From Hemileia vastatrix (taxonomy: Eukaryota > Basidiomycota > Pucciniomycetes > Pucciniales > Zaghouaniaceae), in contig JASXTE010000001.1 of NCBI GenBank assembly GCA_030280995.1, positions 25,979,606 to 26,043,605 of the forward strand: a DNA stretch of 64,000 bases. The letters run 5' to 3'. A program made the position numbers and the translations under genes. The notes beneath the pieces are model-generated. The model searched no databases and was not told the DNA's origin. It saw only the letters and a list, made by a program, of their open reading frames with translations. Below, one piece after another: positions 12,479 through 24,199 of this stretch (its first letter is position 1; each line of letters begins with the position of its first letter).

Positions 12479-13266
12479 CACCACACAATATGGGGGAAAC
12501 TTGCTAGAAAGTCTGAAACCTTGAACCTAAATTCATATCTAACTGAGCACACGTTGAGGTAGTGATGAAACAATAAGGAATAAAGTGTGAAAATACATTG
12601 AACCTCTGAGGAAGCTAGCTTGATTTTTTATTAAGGACATGTGAACATTTTACAAAAAAATTTTGAAGCAATAAAAACAAAATTTTGAAATGGTATGTTG
12701 AAATCAGCCCTCCCCACAGAAAAGACAGTCTGGAAGGCTACAAAATGTTTAATATAATTTTATACTTTGTTGAATATAAAAGCAGACAAACCCCAATTTG
12801 AATTGAAAGAAAATTGATCTTAAATTCTCAAATAACTTTTCTATATTGTTAATATATGGTGAAATTATAAGGCACTATAGTAAATCATTCAAGAAAAATA
12901 TTTTAGGAATAAATATCTTCCATTAAATTTCCCAGTAAGAATTCAAAAGAAAAATTTGATTCTAATTATTTAAAAAGATTTTATTAACCATTATTAATAT
13001 TTATAATATCTGAAAAATGTAAAACACACTAAGCAATATAGGGGGTGGACTTGCTAGCAAGTCCCCAACCTGAACTCAGACTGAACTCATACTAAACCTG
13101 TACTGAACTCTACTTGAACACCCACTTAAAACTTTTCTGTTGAGTGTTTTTCATCCCTAATTGTATGTTTTCTTTTTAAATAGCTTAATTTTTGTTCAAT
13201 TTATGGTGAATTTGAGTCCAAGGTTGTGGACTTGCTAACAAGTCTGCCCCCCATATTGCGCAATGA
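12479..13266. mobile_element. Miniature TIR element(s) of the CACCAC family
   Basis: A left end at 12,479 (CACCACACAATATGGGGG) and about 110 bp inside it are homologous to the left end of the element at 10,031. A second left-type end with the palindrome CTTGCTAGCAAG occurs near 13,035-13,065, and a right-type end (CCCCCCATATTGCGCAATG) closes at about 13,266. This is either one 788-bp degenerate element or a 240-bp copy (about 13,027-13,266) next to a truncated one. No coding capacity. Confidence 0.6.
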
Positions 13267-15534
13267 CACTTATAAAAAATGAAGGGAATAATACTTTGGT
13301 GATAAAATTAAGCTCTAATATAGATATCTATTATGTTTTCTATTTGATAAATAAAAAATATATGCATTTAATAGTATTTTTTACAATATATTAACCCTTT
13401 ATCTTCAAAATATGAAAAAAGAAAGATATAAAATGAAATTTTTATACTATTAGAATGAATAGTATAAAAATGGTTTGTTTGATTTCTATTTGTATTTTTG
13501 AGTTGATTTCATTTCTGTTTCCATTCTATATAATATATTTCTCATGTTTATTATTATTTTATTTTGTCAAACACAATTACTTACCTCTCCATTCCTACCT
13601 TCTGTCTTACATAAAAAATTATCATCAATATTATTCCCTTTTTAAAAATTTCTTTTCTTTTCTCTCAACACAATTATTTCAATGATTTTAAACCCTTTCT
13701 TCTTCTATCAAATGCTCTTGGACCCTTTAAAAGCGTTTCTACCCCTTTCTACTTCTTACCATCCCTATTTATTACTTCCCCAGACCTTTATGCCTGTTAT
13801 AGCTCATAGAAACCAAGAGGATATTTTTTGAGCAGGGAATGAAAAGGGATTGATGAGAGGTTAAGTGTAGAAAAAGGCAAAGGTTGATGTTAAAAAGTGA
13901 AGATATGGGTTGAAAAACGGGGTAGAGAGGGAAGTAAAATGGGTTTAAGTGGCTGTCAATATAATAGAGGAGAGAAAAAGGGATCAGAAGGGGTTTTATT
14001 GTTAATTGAAGTGTATTGGAAGGAGTGGGGAGCAGTTTTATGGGACAAGAAACAGGTTGAGATTTGTGGGATAGGGAGTGAAAGAAAAAGAAAGGTGAGA
14101 ACAGAGAAAGGTGAAAGGAAGGTAGAAAAACATTTGTTGAGAAAATATGATCACATATAATGGTGCTAGTAAGAGTGGGAAAATTAGAAAAAGTCATTCA
14201 GAAAAATTGATATAAGAGTATTTAAAAATAAGAGGGTGGATGCTATTGTATCACCAAACATCAGAACTCACCTCCATCTTTTATTTATTACAACAGAAGC
14301 AGCTTTATTTCAGTAATATGAATACTATGTTATGGTCTTAAACTCTTCACTCTGTTATACTAATTTGCAGACCTCTATTTTAAATTTAACTGAAATTAAA
14401 TTCTAGTTTAACAATTTGTATAGATCTTCAGTAATTCAAGATACATAAGTTTTTACTACTTATATCAATAATAAAATTGAAAAATCAAAAGTAATTAAAT
14501 ATTGAAATTAATAAATACATAGTAATACATTCCTTCTTTCCAATAATTTCATTTTATGACAATAATAATTATACATATCTTTGAAAAATCAGTCAAATTT
14601 TATTATCCATAAAATATTTTGAGAAAAAACCCCTACAATAAAACTCAAAAATCTCAAAGAAATTTAGTAACAATTAGAAGAAGGCATTTACATTAAAAAA
14701 AATCTATATTTAAATAATATTCCACATATTTAAACATGTGTTTTGGGATAAAGGTATTGAATTTTAGTCTCCTATAGTGTGCTGATTGTCAGTTACAGAT
14801 GTTGTTCCTAATCTCCTTACAATTCCACTTGAAATTGAATACAAGACCTTTTTACACGTTTTAAATTTGAGCTTCAAATTTTAATTTTTAAATAATCATC
14901 TACAAGAAATAAATTTAATTTATTTTCAATAAATTCAAATAAGTTTTTTAAATATATTGTTTTAATGTTCATCCTTATATTTCCCAAGTAAAATTAATTT
15001 TAAAAAAAAATTAATAGAATCATATCTTTATAAATTTTTTAATATCTTGTCACAAGGTTAATCTCAGTCTTGATGGATCTTTGATTGAACTCCCAATTCA
15101 AATCTCATCCCACAAATTCTTCAAATTAACTTAAACAATAAACATATTTAATTTCTTTGAATTTTTAAAAAAAGTTTTAACAGTGAATAAAATGGTATAT
15201 TATGTAAATGATAAGCTTTAAATTTAAGTAAATAGGTATCTGTGAATAAAAAGACTTATTAAACTCATTTCTATTCAATTATTTTTTAAGTGAGAGCTAT
15301 AAGAGCCCTATTCATGACAAAGTATTTTATTTACCTCTTTATATATTTATCAACAGCTTATCAGGCTTCAAGGTCTTACCGTAGTTTATATTTCATGCAT
15401 TTTTATATCAATATTCTTTCAACTAAATTGAAAAACCTAGCTCATGAAAAAAGTTAATTTTTTTGGATAATGTTTCTTGATGAGTTAAAAATTTTCTTTA
15501 ATTTTTATGATGCCTTTTAAAAAAATACTTACTT
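13267..15534. other. AT-rich intergenic stretch, nothing recognised
   Basis: Open frames here (for example opposite frames around 13,772-14,197) are low-complexity and overlap on both strands without splice sites, homology or motifs. I see no gene, RNA or complete element. Confidence 0.5.
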
Positions 15535-15745
15535 TAATTCATTTTATTTTATTTAATCTTATTTTACTTTATTATTTTCTATCATACTATATATTACTGT
15601 ATTATATTATATTATATTATATTTCATTCTATTTCCCTTACTATTATTCTATTTTATTTATTTTATTTTATTTTCGTTTTATTTTATTTTAGTATATTCT
15701 CTTCCCCTGCATCTTAATTTAAATTTTATTATCTTATTTTATTTC
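15535..15745. repeat. ATTTT / TTATA microsatellite tract
   Basis: Consecutive TTTTA and TATAT-type repeats fill the stretch, with a run of TATAT pentamers near 15,600-15,620. The Phe/Tyr/Leu-rich open frame across it is an artefact of the repeat. Confidence 0.8.
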
Positions 15746-15930
15746 AAAAGGTGATATTACATGTGCATATAACAGTCTTTGAATTCTCAAAATGAGCTGG
15801 TGAGCTCTGGTGTAAACTCATAGATCAGAGTTCACAACCCAATTTCATGTATGTGACCTCTGATCTACAGCTTTAGGTCAGAGTTCACCAGCCATTTTTA
15901 TACATGTGTACTCTTATCTATGGCAATTTT

Positions 15931-16302
15931 TGAAAGACTCTTACAGTTGCTTTGCTGTGAGCAGAATCCAAGGGAGCTGGATAAACCTAAGAAAACCCTG
16001 TCCTTTTAAGTAAAATTAGAGTTCACAATTAAATAAGCTAAATCCTCTACTTGATTTAAAATTCCAAATAAAATACTGGTTATTAACAGTGTTGAGATGT
16101 TGAATCAGTGTTTTTTAGTAATGAGGGTAAGAAAAACAACAGTGAAGCTGTATTTAGAAAAGTTATTTAAATGATTGAATAATATATTTTTATGCAGCTT
16201 TTATTTTATAAGATTTAGTTGTCAAATTCTGATCCCTGGTGATGAGACCTTTGAAATGGTAGCCTATAATTTAATATATGTGATGATAAATGAAAGCTAT
16301 TG
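15931..16302 (-). repeat. Family D LTR fragment
   Basis: About 370 bp closely match the U5-side of the family D LTR at 28,260-28,630 in the same orientation, from GACTCTTACAGTTGC to TATATGTGATGATAAATG. The sequence before it (15,790-15,925) carries copies of a CAGAGTTCACCAGCCA motif also found beside the other LTR at 29,410-29,485, suggesting the two sites share an older repeat. Confidence 0.75.
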
Positions 16303-16832
16303 AATCATTATTTCCTGGCTCAAAAAGTTAGTATTTTTACTTTAATTTAATATTCCTCCTACTAATTCAAAAATCAACTACTATCTCTTCCAACTCCTAA
16401 GCTATTGAAATCACTAATACAGATGATTTTGGACAGGTGCAGAATGATTATATTAACCACTATCCCAAATTTCATGAATATCTCTTTCTTGATTTTCGTG
16501 ATGATATGAAGCATAAATTTTTAATGTATTTTCAAGAAACTCCTGCTAATAATACTGAAGATTTAATGAAGATAAAAATTTTGATGCAAAGTTTTAATAA
16601 TGATGTTGAAAGATTCCAAAGAAATTATTTATTTTAATTGTCTTCTCTTCATTTAAAATCTAATACTTTAGTTCTTTTTGGTGCCAACATATGCTATTGT
16701 CTGGTTGATTTAATTTTTTAAATTGTCTTTTAAATCATCATTTTTGAAATAAACTTTTAATAAACCATATTTGCCTTGTGATGATTCCACTACTGAGAGC
16801 AAGGTTTGAATCCCTTCAGTCTCTTCTCTACC
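16303..16832 (+). pseudogene. Short unrecognised coding remnant
   Basis: An open frame at 16,437-16,637 (66 codons) encodes a charged peptide rich in Phe, Asp and Lys with no motif I recognise. It ends without continuation and lies between an LTR fragment and a solo LTR. It may be the 5' part of whatever the family C LTR interrupted, whose other side begins at 21,318, but I see no link between the proteins. Confidence 0.25.
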
Positions 16833-18084
16833 TGTCAGCCAGGCTATACCAGGAGCCCAGTAAATTTTATGTCAATTTACTGGAACTAATAGAGGGCATA
16901 TAAATATGCTTATTATGTATATAAATTAATATTATATTGCATAATGAAATGATAAAATTATTTTAATAAATATATAATAAGTATTATATTAATTTTATTA
17001 TTATATAAATTATTTATACATTTAAATTAAGCATGATATATATTCTATAAATTATGGCGCATTTTTATGTATTTAATAAATATAAATTAATAATTAATTA
17101 ACTATAAACATATATTATAAATTATGAGTGTAAAATTAACTTATAATGTAATTAAATTAATTAATTAATTAAAATTATATATTAAATAAAGCCATACATA
17201 TCTTATTAAACAATAATATTGGGCGCTTTTTTGACCCTTAATTGTTTCAGTAAAATTATTAAATAAATTTAAACACTTATTTAATAAAATGGTATTAAAA
17301 TTCTCACTTTAAATTAGAAATATCATTAAATTAAATATTTGTTTCATTTAAACTAGTTACTGAATTAATTACATAGTTAAAACAATTAATTAAATTTGCT
17401 TGATACTGGATTAAATTGACTACATGGATTTTTTGTGTGAAAATAATTCTATTTGTCTTAATTAAACCCTTTACATCTCACTGTAATATCTGTTTTGGGT
17501 TATTTTACTCACTGTTCTTATGTTTCACACTTAATTAGTTACTAATTATTTTAATTAATTTTTTCGGGAACTTATGGTGGGAAAATTGGTTACTTACTCA
17601 TGGGTTTAGTTTATTGTTTCATGTGTTTCTCTTAATCTCTATGTTTTAGTTATATTCCTTTATTTTCTTGTTTTACTTTATTACTACTTTTTAATTACTT
17701 ATTTGTGGCGCTTCAGAGGATCCTTTGCGTATAAAAGGCTTTGGATAATCCCCTGTAGCTGCATCACTTATTATACACTCAATTTTAACATATCTTTTAA
17801 TATAATAGGGGGTGTCAGTTCTGGCAAATCCGCACTTAAATTAAGTGCGGATTTCAAACCAAATCAGCACTTACAAATCAGCACTTAAATTTTGCAAAAA
17901 AGTCACTTATTTCAAAAAAGGGTGTCAGTTATGACCTCAAATCAGCACTTTTTTCCCGTTTTTTTTCACAACCACATTTTGGCCACAAAACATCCCTTCC
18001 TTTCTTACCCCATCCCTGTCACATGTGACACACTGACCTTCCTTGCTACCTACCCATCAATCCTCGGCACACACCCCTTCCTGA

Positions 18085-19245
18085 CATTTTCAATATTTTG
18101 ACCAGGCATGTTTACATTCTTTTTTACTTATTTCTTCTACTTTTTAATCTTTTTTCTTGTTATGTGCCAGTTTCATAATGCCTCCCAGACATTCCAAATC
18201 TCAAAAGGTAACTCAAAAATCTGCTTAGTCACAAAAGTTTCCTCGTAAAGCAAGGATTACATAGAAAAAAAATCAGTGACTTTTTCTATTACTTACAACT
18301 GTTTTTACAGAATTGAAAACTATGTTTCAGCTAATATTTTATGGAAGTGAACTCTGTTCTTTGCCCGAAGAACAGAGTTCATCCTCCTATTTTCACATTC
18401 TGTTTGCACCAATCTCCAACATTTTCAATATTTTGACCAGGCATGTTTACATTCTTTTTTACTTATTTCTTCTACTTTTTAATCTTTTTTCTTGTTATGT
18501 TCCAGTTTCATAATGCCTCCCAGACATTCCAAATCTCAAAGGGTAACTCAAAAATCTGCTTCGTCACAAAAGTCTCCTCGTAAAGCAAGGATTACATATA
18601 AAAAAAATCAGTGACTTTTTCTATTACTTACAACTGTTTTTACAGAATTGAAAACTATGTTTCAGCTAATATTTTATGGAAGTGAACTCTGTTCTTCGCC
18701 CGAAGAACAGAGTTCATCCTCCTATTTTCACATTCTGTTTGCACCAATCTCCATCCCTTTCAATTCTATCAACACATGCTTGTCTTCCCTCCCCATGCCT
18801 TTCGCTATCCTCCCAGCCCCATTGTATGCCATCCTCTTTTATAGGTAACTCAAAAATCTGCTTCGTCACAAAAGTCTCCTCGTAAAGCAAGGATTACATA
18901 TAAAAAAAATCAGTGACTTTTTCTATTACTTACAACTGTTTTTACAGAATTGAAAACTATGTTTCAGCTAATATTTTATGGAAGTGAACTCTGTTCTTCG
19001 CCCGAAGAACAGAGTTCATCCTCCTATTTTCACACTCTGTTTGCACCAATCTCCATCCCTTTCAATTCTATCAACACATGCTTGTCTTCCCTCCCCATGC
19101 CTTTCGCTATCCTCCCAGCCCCATTGTATGCCATCCTCTTTTGATCCCCATTTCACCCCTCTCAACCTCTCCCAGACCCTTTTCTTCATTTAAAATGCCT
19201 CGGAACCCTTAATCTTCCCTTCCAACTCTTTCCCAACCTTTGAGT
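18085..19245. repeat. Tandem array of captured sequence inside Harbinger-1
   Basis: Two near-identical units begin at 18,085 and 18,420 (period 335 bp); a third, shorter start occurs at 18,845, 303 bp after its equivalent at 18,542. Each unit joins the truncated start of the SANT gene to a segment also found inverted in the 887-bp element at 10,031. A 32-bp palindrome with GAACTCTGTTCTTCG arms recurs at 18,349, 18,684 and 18,986; the first has one mismatch. Confidence 0.85.
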
Positions 19246-19431
19246 GACTGAAAAAATATGCGTTTGCTGAAAATATGCGATTTCATGTTGAGTTGATGAA
19301 AGAAAACACAGAGAGAAAAAAAAATAAGACTTTAACAGCAAATTCAAAAACCAAAAAAATATGCAAAAAAATTTACCATTCTCAGTGAATAATACATGCA
19401 AATTGATAATTTGAAGAGAAAGAGAAAAAAA

Positions 19432-20691
19432 TTAAAATCGCGTTGAAAAATGTTGGAGTGTTATTGGAAGGATTTTCGCCCTTATACTAGTTGATTGAGA
19501 AATAGAAGTGTTGGATATAGTCGGAGGTGAATCAACTTGTTCATCTTCATACAGCTCTAACCATTGATCTTTGAGGTCAGCAAGTAGGTTATGAAGTATA
19601 GTGCAACACAGAATCCAGTTGATCACCGCCTCCATTTCAGATTTATTTCTAAGAGGACTTCTTAATTCCCTTAAACTAGAAAAACGGCCTTTCAAGATTC
19701 CAATAGAATGTTCAATACGGACTCTTGACTTTGCCAAATGATTGTTGAATTTGGCATTTTGACTGTCTTCTGAAGCTGCTCCCCGAAAAGCAGGAAGTAC
19801 ATACTTTCCATTCACATAAGCAGAATCTGCAAGAAGATACTGATTTTCATCAAAGAATTTTTCAGGTTCATTTGAAATATGCATTCTTTGGAAGACGTAG
19901 GAGTCATGACATGAGCCAGGATAGCCAGCGAAGAATGATATAAATTTTTTGTTTACGTCACATATAAGCTGAACGTTAATTGAATATCTATAAAGAAGAT
20001 ATATTTGTTTGTGTTAGTTTCAAGGAGGATGAAAGGAGTTAAAAATAATCTACCTCTTTTTACGGTCAAAGTAATTGTTTCCACCTTGAGCAGGTTTCTG
20101 GCTCAAAGGAATAGTAGTACCATCAACAAAACCAATACATCCTGGAAAGCCCTCTGCTTGCATAACCTGAGATGATTCAAGTCGCTCTTCTTTTGTTGGC
20201 CAGGTGAGAAGTTGAGATTCCAAGGAGTTGATGGCAGTGATACATCGTTTGGTATAAGTGTTAACTGAACCATACCCTAAATCAAAGACATTTTCTAAAC
20301 GTTTCAAAGCGGCTCCATTACCATTTGAACCCAAACAACATAGTGTGATGGCCAATTGAATTGAAGGATGTCGTTGTTCTTTTTGAGAATTATTGTGAAA
20401 TATGGGATGATCCTGAATAAGCTCAAGCAATTTAAGGAAACATTCCTGAGAAGTCCTGAACAGCTGTCTAAAACTGGGTGTAGATAGGTTAAGAAGTGTT
20501 TGGATGGTGTACTTGGGGGTATGAAGTACTTGAGGCTTTCTGGGAAGAAGGTAACGTTTCCTGGCCATTTTTGATAAAACGACAAAATCTTCTTCTAGAT
20601 CAGAATCGGAATCAGAGTCCAAGAGCAGTTCAAGCGCCATGAAAGTCATTGCTTTATGTAATTTATCACGATTTGAAAGTGAGGAAGGCAT
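19432..20691 (-). CDS. PIF/Harbinger-type transposase (DDE_Tnp_4 family)
   Basis: This is the DDE nuclease that cuts and joins Harbinger-type transposons. The start is ATG at 20,691. One 66-nt intron (19,988-20,053, GTAGAT...TTATAG, branch-like CTAAC) gives two exons of 638 and 556 nt and a 397-residue protein. The catalytic triad is visible: D in GFVDGTTIP, D in LLADSAY, and E in RVRIEHSIGILKGRF. An acidic N-terminus (DSDSDSDLEED) and a helical region with QLFRTSQECFLKLLELI precede the catalytic core. It aligns over its length with the transposase at 37,340-38,599. No disabling mutation is seen, so it may be functional. Family assignment is secure; activity is inference. Confidence 0.92.
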
Positions 20692-21317
20692 GACTCTTAT
20701 ATGATATGATATGAAGATGTAAGTGATGTACGATGTTTTGAGTTATGAAGTGTTATTCTGCGGAGTGCTGCGTATGAATGGGATGATGCTGACAAATCAG
20801 TGAAATGGGACTTGATGGTGAAATCAGCACTTTTCGTTGAGAAAGTGCGGATTTGAGTGAAATAAGTGACTTATTTCATTTTGAAATCCACCAGTATTGG
20901 GGCTAGTGTGTTTTGGAAATCCGCACTTATTTAAGTGCGGATTTGGTCAAATTTAAGTGCGGATTTGTAAGTGCGGATTTGCCAGAACTGACACCCCCTA
21001 ATACATTTATTTCTATTTTTATTAGTATAAAATTTCTAGTCTAAATATTATATAAATAATAAAAGGTTGTCTAAGTCTATTAATAATAATAATTGTGAAC
21101 CGCGCATTGAGTTATAATTTATTAAAATAATTATTATTATATTTAAATTGAACCTCCCATTGTGTCTCTACTCAGGAAATTGTCGTTGCAACTCTTTATT
21201 TCTCTCTCTTCTTTTAATTAAAATTTTAAATCTTACTTATTATTAATTTCTATCTCCTCACCTTATCCTAGTTCCCTTATATTTCTTTCTTCTTCTAGAT
21301 GACCGGCTTACACTACC

Positions 21318-22100
21318 AGTCTCCACCTTTTTTCACAGCATGAGAGAGCAGGCCTCCCTAATGAGCTGAATACTTTTGATTCCATTCTTCCCATAAGGTC
21401 CTCCAAGCTTCACCTAAAAAATTCTACTAAAAAGACCCACTAAATCCAGATCCTATCCTTCTTCTATGATTCAGAATCACAACATTCAAATAAATTTCCA
21501 ACCCTTTAAAATCACTCTTAAATTTATCATAAATCATAATTTTTCAGACTTTCTTGGAACGTTTATTTTTCAGGCTTTTCTCAATCTCCATCAATAGCCT
21601 TCAAAATCTCCATCTTTTTTTAATCCTAAAATAAATCTATTTAATGAAATATTCATTCTCTAAAGTTAGTTTCACTGTTTTCATTAATGACTGGGTTTTC
21701 CAAATGAGTGAGTACTAGTTTGGGTACTGATGAACCAGTTATAAATCAAAAATGAATGAATTTAATATCCAACTGGATTAAAATTTCCTCCTAATATCCT
21801 TTAAAACCAAACTTTCAATTGAATTCCAGTTTATAGTCTTTGTGGACCAAAGTGAAAGTAATTTTCTAGTTTAAGGTCATAGGGGACCAATGATTGACAT
21901 TTTTGCTGTTTGTTTCGAGTTTATGGTCATGGTGGACCAAATCCCTATAGTTAATTTCCAGTTTTAGGACATAGTGGACCAAAGATTTGTCAATTCTAAC
22001 TGCCTACTACTATCCTTGGGCCCATTTTGCCACCATCCTTTTCTTTATTTCCTATTTTCCTATCCAGTTTATCCTTTCCATCCTAATTATCAAACTTTCA
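21318..22100. other. Non-coding stretch with four GGACCAA repeats
   Basis: Between the family C LTR and the decayed gene, four imperfect copies of an AGTTTANGGTCATNGTGGACCAA-like unit occur at about 21,828, 21,868, 21,918 and 21,960, spaced 40-50 bp. No gene is recognised in this stretch. Confidence 0.6.
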
Positions 22101-23216
22101 AGATGACTCCTTCCAACTTCACTTCTTCCAGTAAACAAGCCTGTGATTACTGTTTCTTTACCCATCAAGAGTGCAACTACACTTATAACCAGAAATGATA
22201 CACCTATAACAGGGCCTGTTTCAACTGCTTTAAAAAGAAGAGAAATGCTCTGGCCTTAAATATGGCTCACTCCCTATTCCTGCCACCAGCTTTGCCTTTC
22301 ATTGTAAGCCTTCTACTCCTACTTCAAAATAATTGAACTCTGAAATTCTTACTCCTTTCACACCATCAGCTTTTTTAAATATTTCTTCTGAATCTGAGTC
22401 TCTGGGTCCACCTCCATCTGCTCTTTATGCTGCTCCTTCTCTCCAATCTAGACTCTCTTCTGTCATCCCTAGAACTCCTACTGCTCAAAAATAAATGTTG
22501 AATCCACCTAAATCAGTTCTGGATCTTTCTCCTTCTTCTTTCTCTCCACCTCCTATAACAGAGCATATTTCTCACCAAACTAAATTTAGCAGCCCTCATT
22601 GTCCTTCTTCTTCATCAAAGAGACCCATATCTCCCAGTACTCCAATAATTTGCTGTAAGAAAAAAAATATTCCAGAAGTTAATGGATCACCAATTCCTGC
22701 TCTATCCAGAGAAATTCTAACTTTCCTAAAACCTCCTTAATATCACAACATTAAAAATCCCTACTCTTCCCTTCTTGAAGAAAAATTTCTACCAAGCCTG
22801 CCTTTGAAATTTGAGATTGACACAGTTGACTCTATTAAGAAATGAACATTTTCATTCTTCTTTTGATTTTATCTCTTGACTTTTATTGATGACCTGGTCT
22901 AGATTCTTCTGGATCCCATTATTTTCCCTCCACTTATTAGATTCCTGATCCAGAACCCACTTCAGCTATGGTGAAATTTAATGATTTCACTCAAAAACTG
23001 TATTCTATTTTCAAAGTTAACTTGGCCCATTACAAAGATTATCTGCCAAAAGATTGTGCAGAAGTATTTTCAAGAGAGAAAGTCTTAAAACTTCACTTTA
23101 AAATGGCCACTTGGCTTGACCATAAACAATGTCATCAAATTGAAGATATTGATATATTCAATAGAGCCTCTTCTGAACCCTTTACTGTGTCTTCTCTTTC
23201 AAAATAAAAACTTCTT
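22101..23216 (+). pseudogene. Unrecognised decayed gene with Cys-rich N-terminus
   Basis: From ATG 22,101 the frame encodes a Cys-rich segment (ACDYCFFTHQECNY, then ACFNCFKKK), reminiscent of a small zinc cluster. It continues through a Ser/Pro-rich linker (22,390-22,740) and a C-terminal part (22,968-23,207) with LAHYKDYLPKDCAEVF. Stops at about 22,198, 22,492 and 22,738 and frame changes break it. The layout (Cys cluster, disordered linker, helical C-terminus) could be a Gag-like or DNA-binding protein; I do not recognise a family. Confidence 0.35.
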
Positions 23217-23224
23217 TAATTCTT

Positions 23225-23328
23225 CAGGCTCCTGCTAGAAATTTTAAATAAAATAAAAAAAACTATATATATATAAATTCTAAAAACATACTACTATTTT
23301 TATTTATTTATTATTTATGATTTTTTTA

Positions 23329-23365
<37 letters not shown>

Positions 23366-24110
23366 TATTTATTTATTTTATTTTTTTAAGATGAAATTGT
23401 AAAGCAGAAAATATTTGAAATAGAAAATATATAATTATTAATTTAAAAATTAAAATTAAATAAAATTATTTTTAAAGATGTTCTGAAATTTTTGAAAATC
23501 AAAATTAATTATATAAAAGATTCCGCACAGCCATTTGATGAGCCATACCCCTGACATCATACCCACACCTAAGTGCACCTTGATGTGGGATACACAAGAA
23601 ATAAATTTAAAATAAACATAAATGGTTTTTGAAAAATTTGAAAAATGTAATAAACAAAGATAGAAATGATCACTGGGTGGTATCCCTCAAACTTGTACAT
23701 ATTATTGAAGACCACCAGTGATCATTATCTCTGAACAAATTAATTTTTAATAAATTTAAAATGAAAATAAGATTTAAACATACATTTCATAAATCAAAAA
23801 TAAAACATAAAAAATTCTTGAATCCAGCTTCAAATAAGTGTAATCAATTGACATTGTGTTGGTCCAGTTTATATTCTTAGTGGGCTTCCTATATAACAAA
23901 AAAAAATCCAGGATTGAACTAGAAACAGGGAAACTATGGTAACAAACATTGTGGGGTAATTGTGTATAGAGCAGCAAGCTCATCAATCACCCCCAAACTT
24001 ACCAATATTAAATCTAGAAGGTTCCCCTGTGAAAACTTCTACAAAAAATGATTACATTCCTACACAAATCTTCTCCATAAAAAATTTACATAGAACTTTA
24101 ACAATTGGTT
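23225..24110. other. AT-rich stretch with ATT microsatellite and a stem-loop
   Basis: A (TTA/TTAT)n tract occupies about 23,326-23,375. Inverted arms at 23,665-23,681 and 23,710-23,726 (AATGATCACTGGGTGGT and its near complement) could form a 17-bp stem with a loop of about 28 nt. No gene is recognised. Confidence 0.5.
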
Positions 24111-24199
24111 TCTTCTTAATGATGGTAAATAGTTTATCCTCATTCTGGAGGAAATATTCTTAAAAAAATAGTAGGTAGTTTATCCTCATTTTGGAGTCA

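Larger units (their letters stand above)
17807..20999. mobile_element. PIF/Harbinger-type DNA transposon (Harbinger-1), 3.2 kb
   Basis: Inverted termini AGGGGGTGTCAGTTCTGG are followed at both ends by palindromes built from CCGCACTTA / TAAGTGCGG. The flanking duplication is AAT (17,804-17,806 and 21,000-21,002). The element encodes one intact spliced DDE transposase (minus, 19,432-20,691). On the other strand only the 5' start of a SANT-type partner gene survives: ATGCCTCCCAGACATTCC near 18,179 resembles the start of the partner in the larger element at 33,205. The rest of the partner region is replaced by a tandem array. It is therefore an internally rearranged copy that still supplies a transposase. 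Confidence 0.9.
16833..21312 (+). repeat. Solo LTR, family C, split by a Harbinger-type element
   Basis: It starts TGTCAGCCAGGCTATACC and ends CCGGCTTACA, with a perfect 5-bp duplication CTACC (16,828-16,832 and 21,313-21,317). The first bases resemble family B LTRs. A TATA-like GCGTATAAAAGG lies near 17,727. Removing the transposon at 17,807-20,999 leaves an LTR of about 1.28 kb. No gag or pol is attached on either side. Confidence 0.82.

Noticed and set aside
13772..14197. 141-codon and 87-codon open frames on opposite strands
   Set aside because: They overlap each other, are low in complexity, and have no domain, splice sites or second copy.
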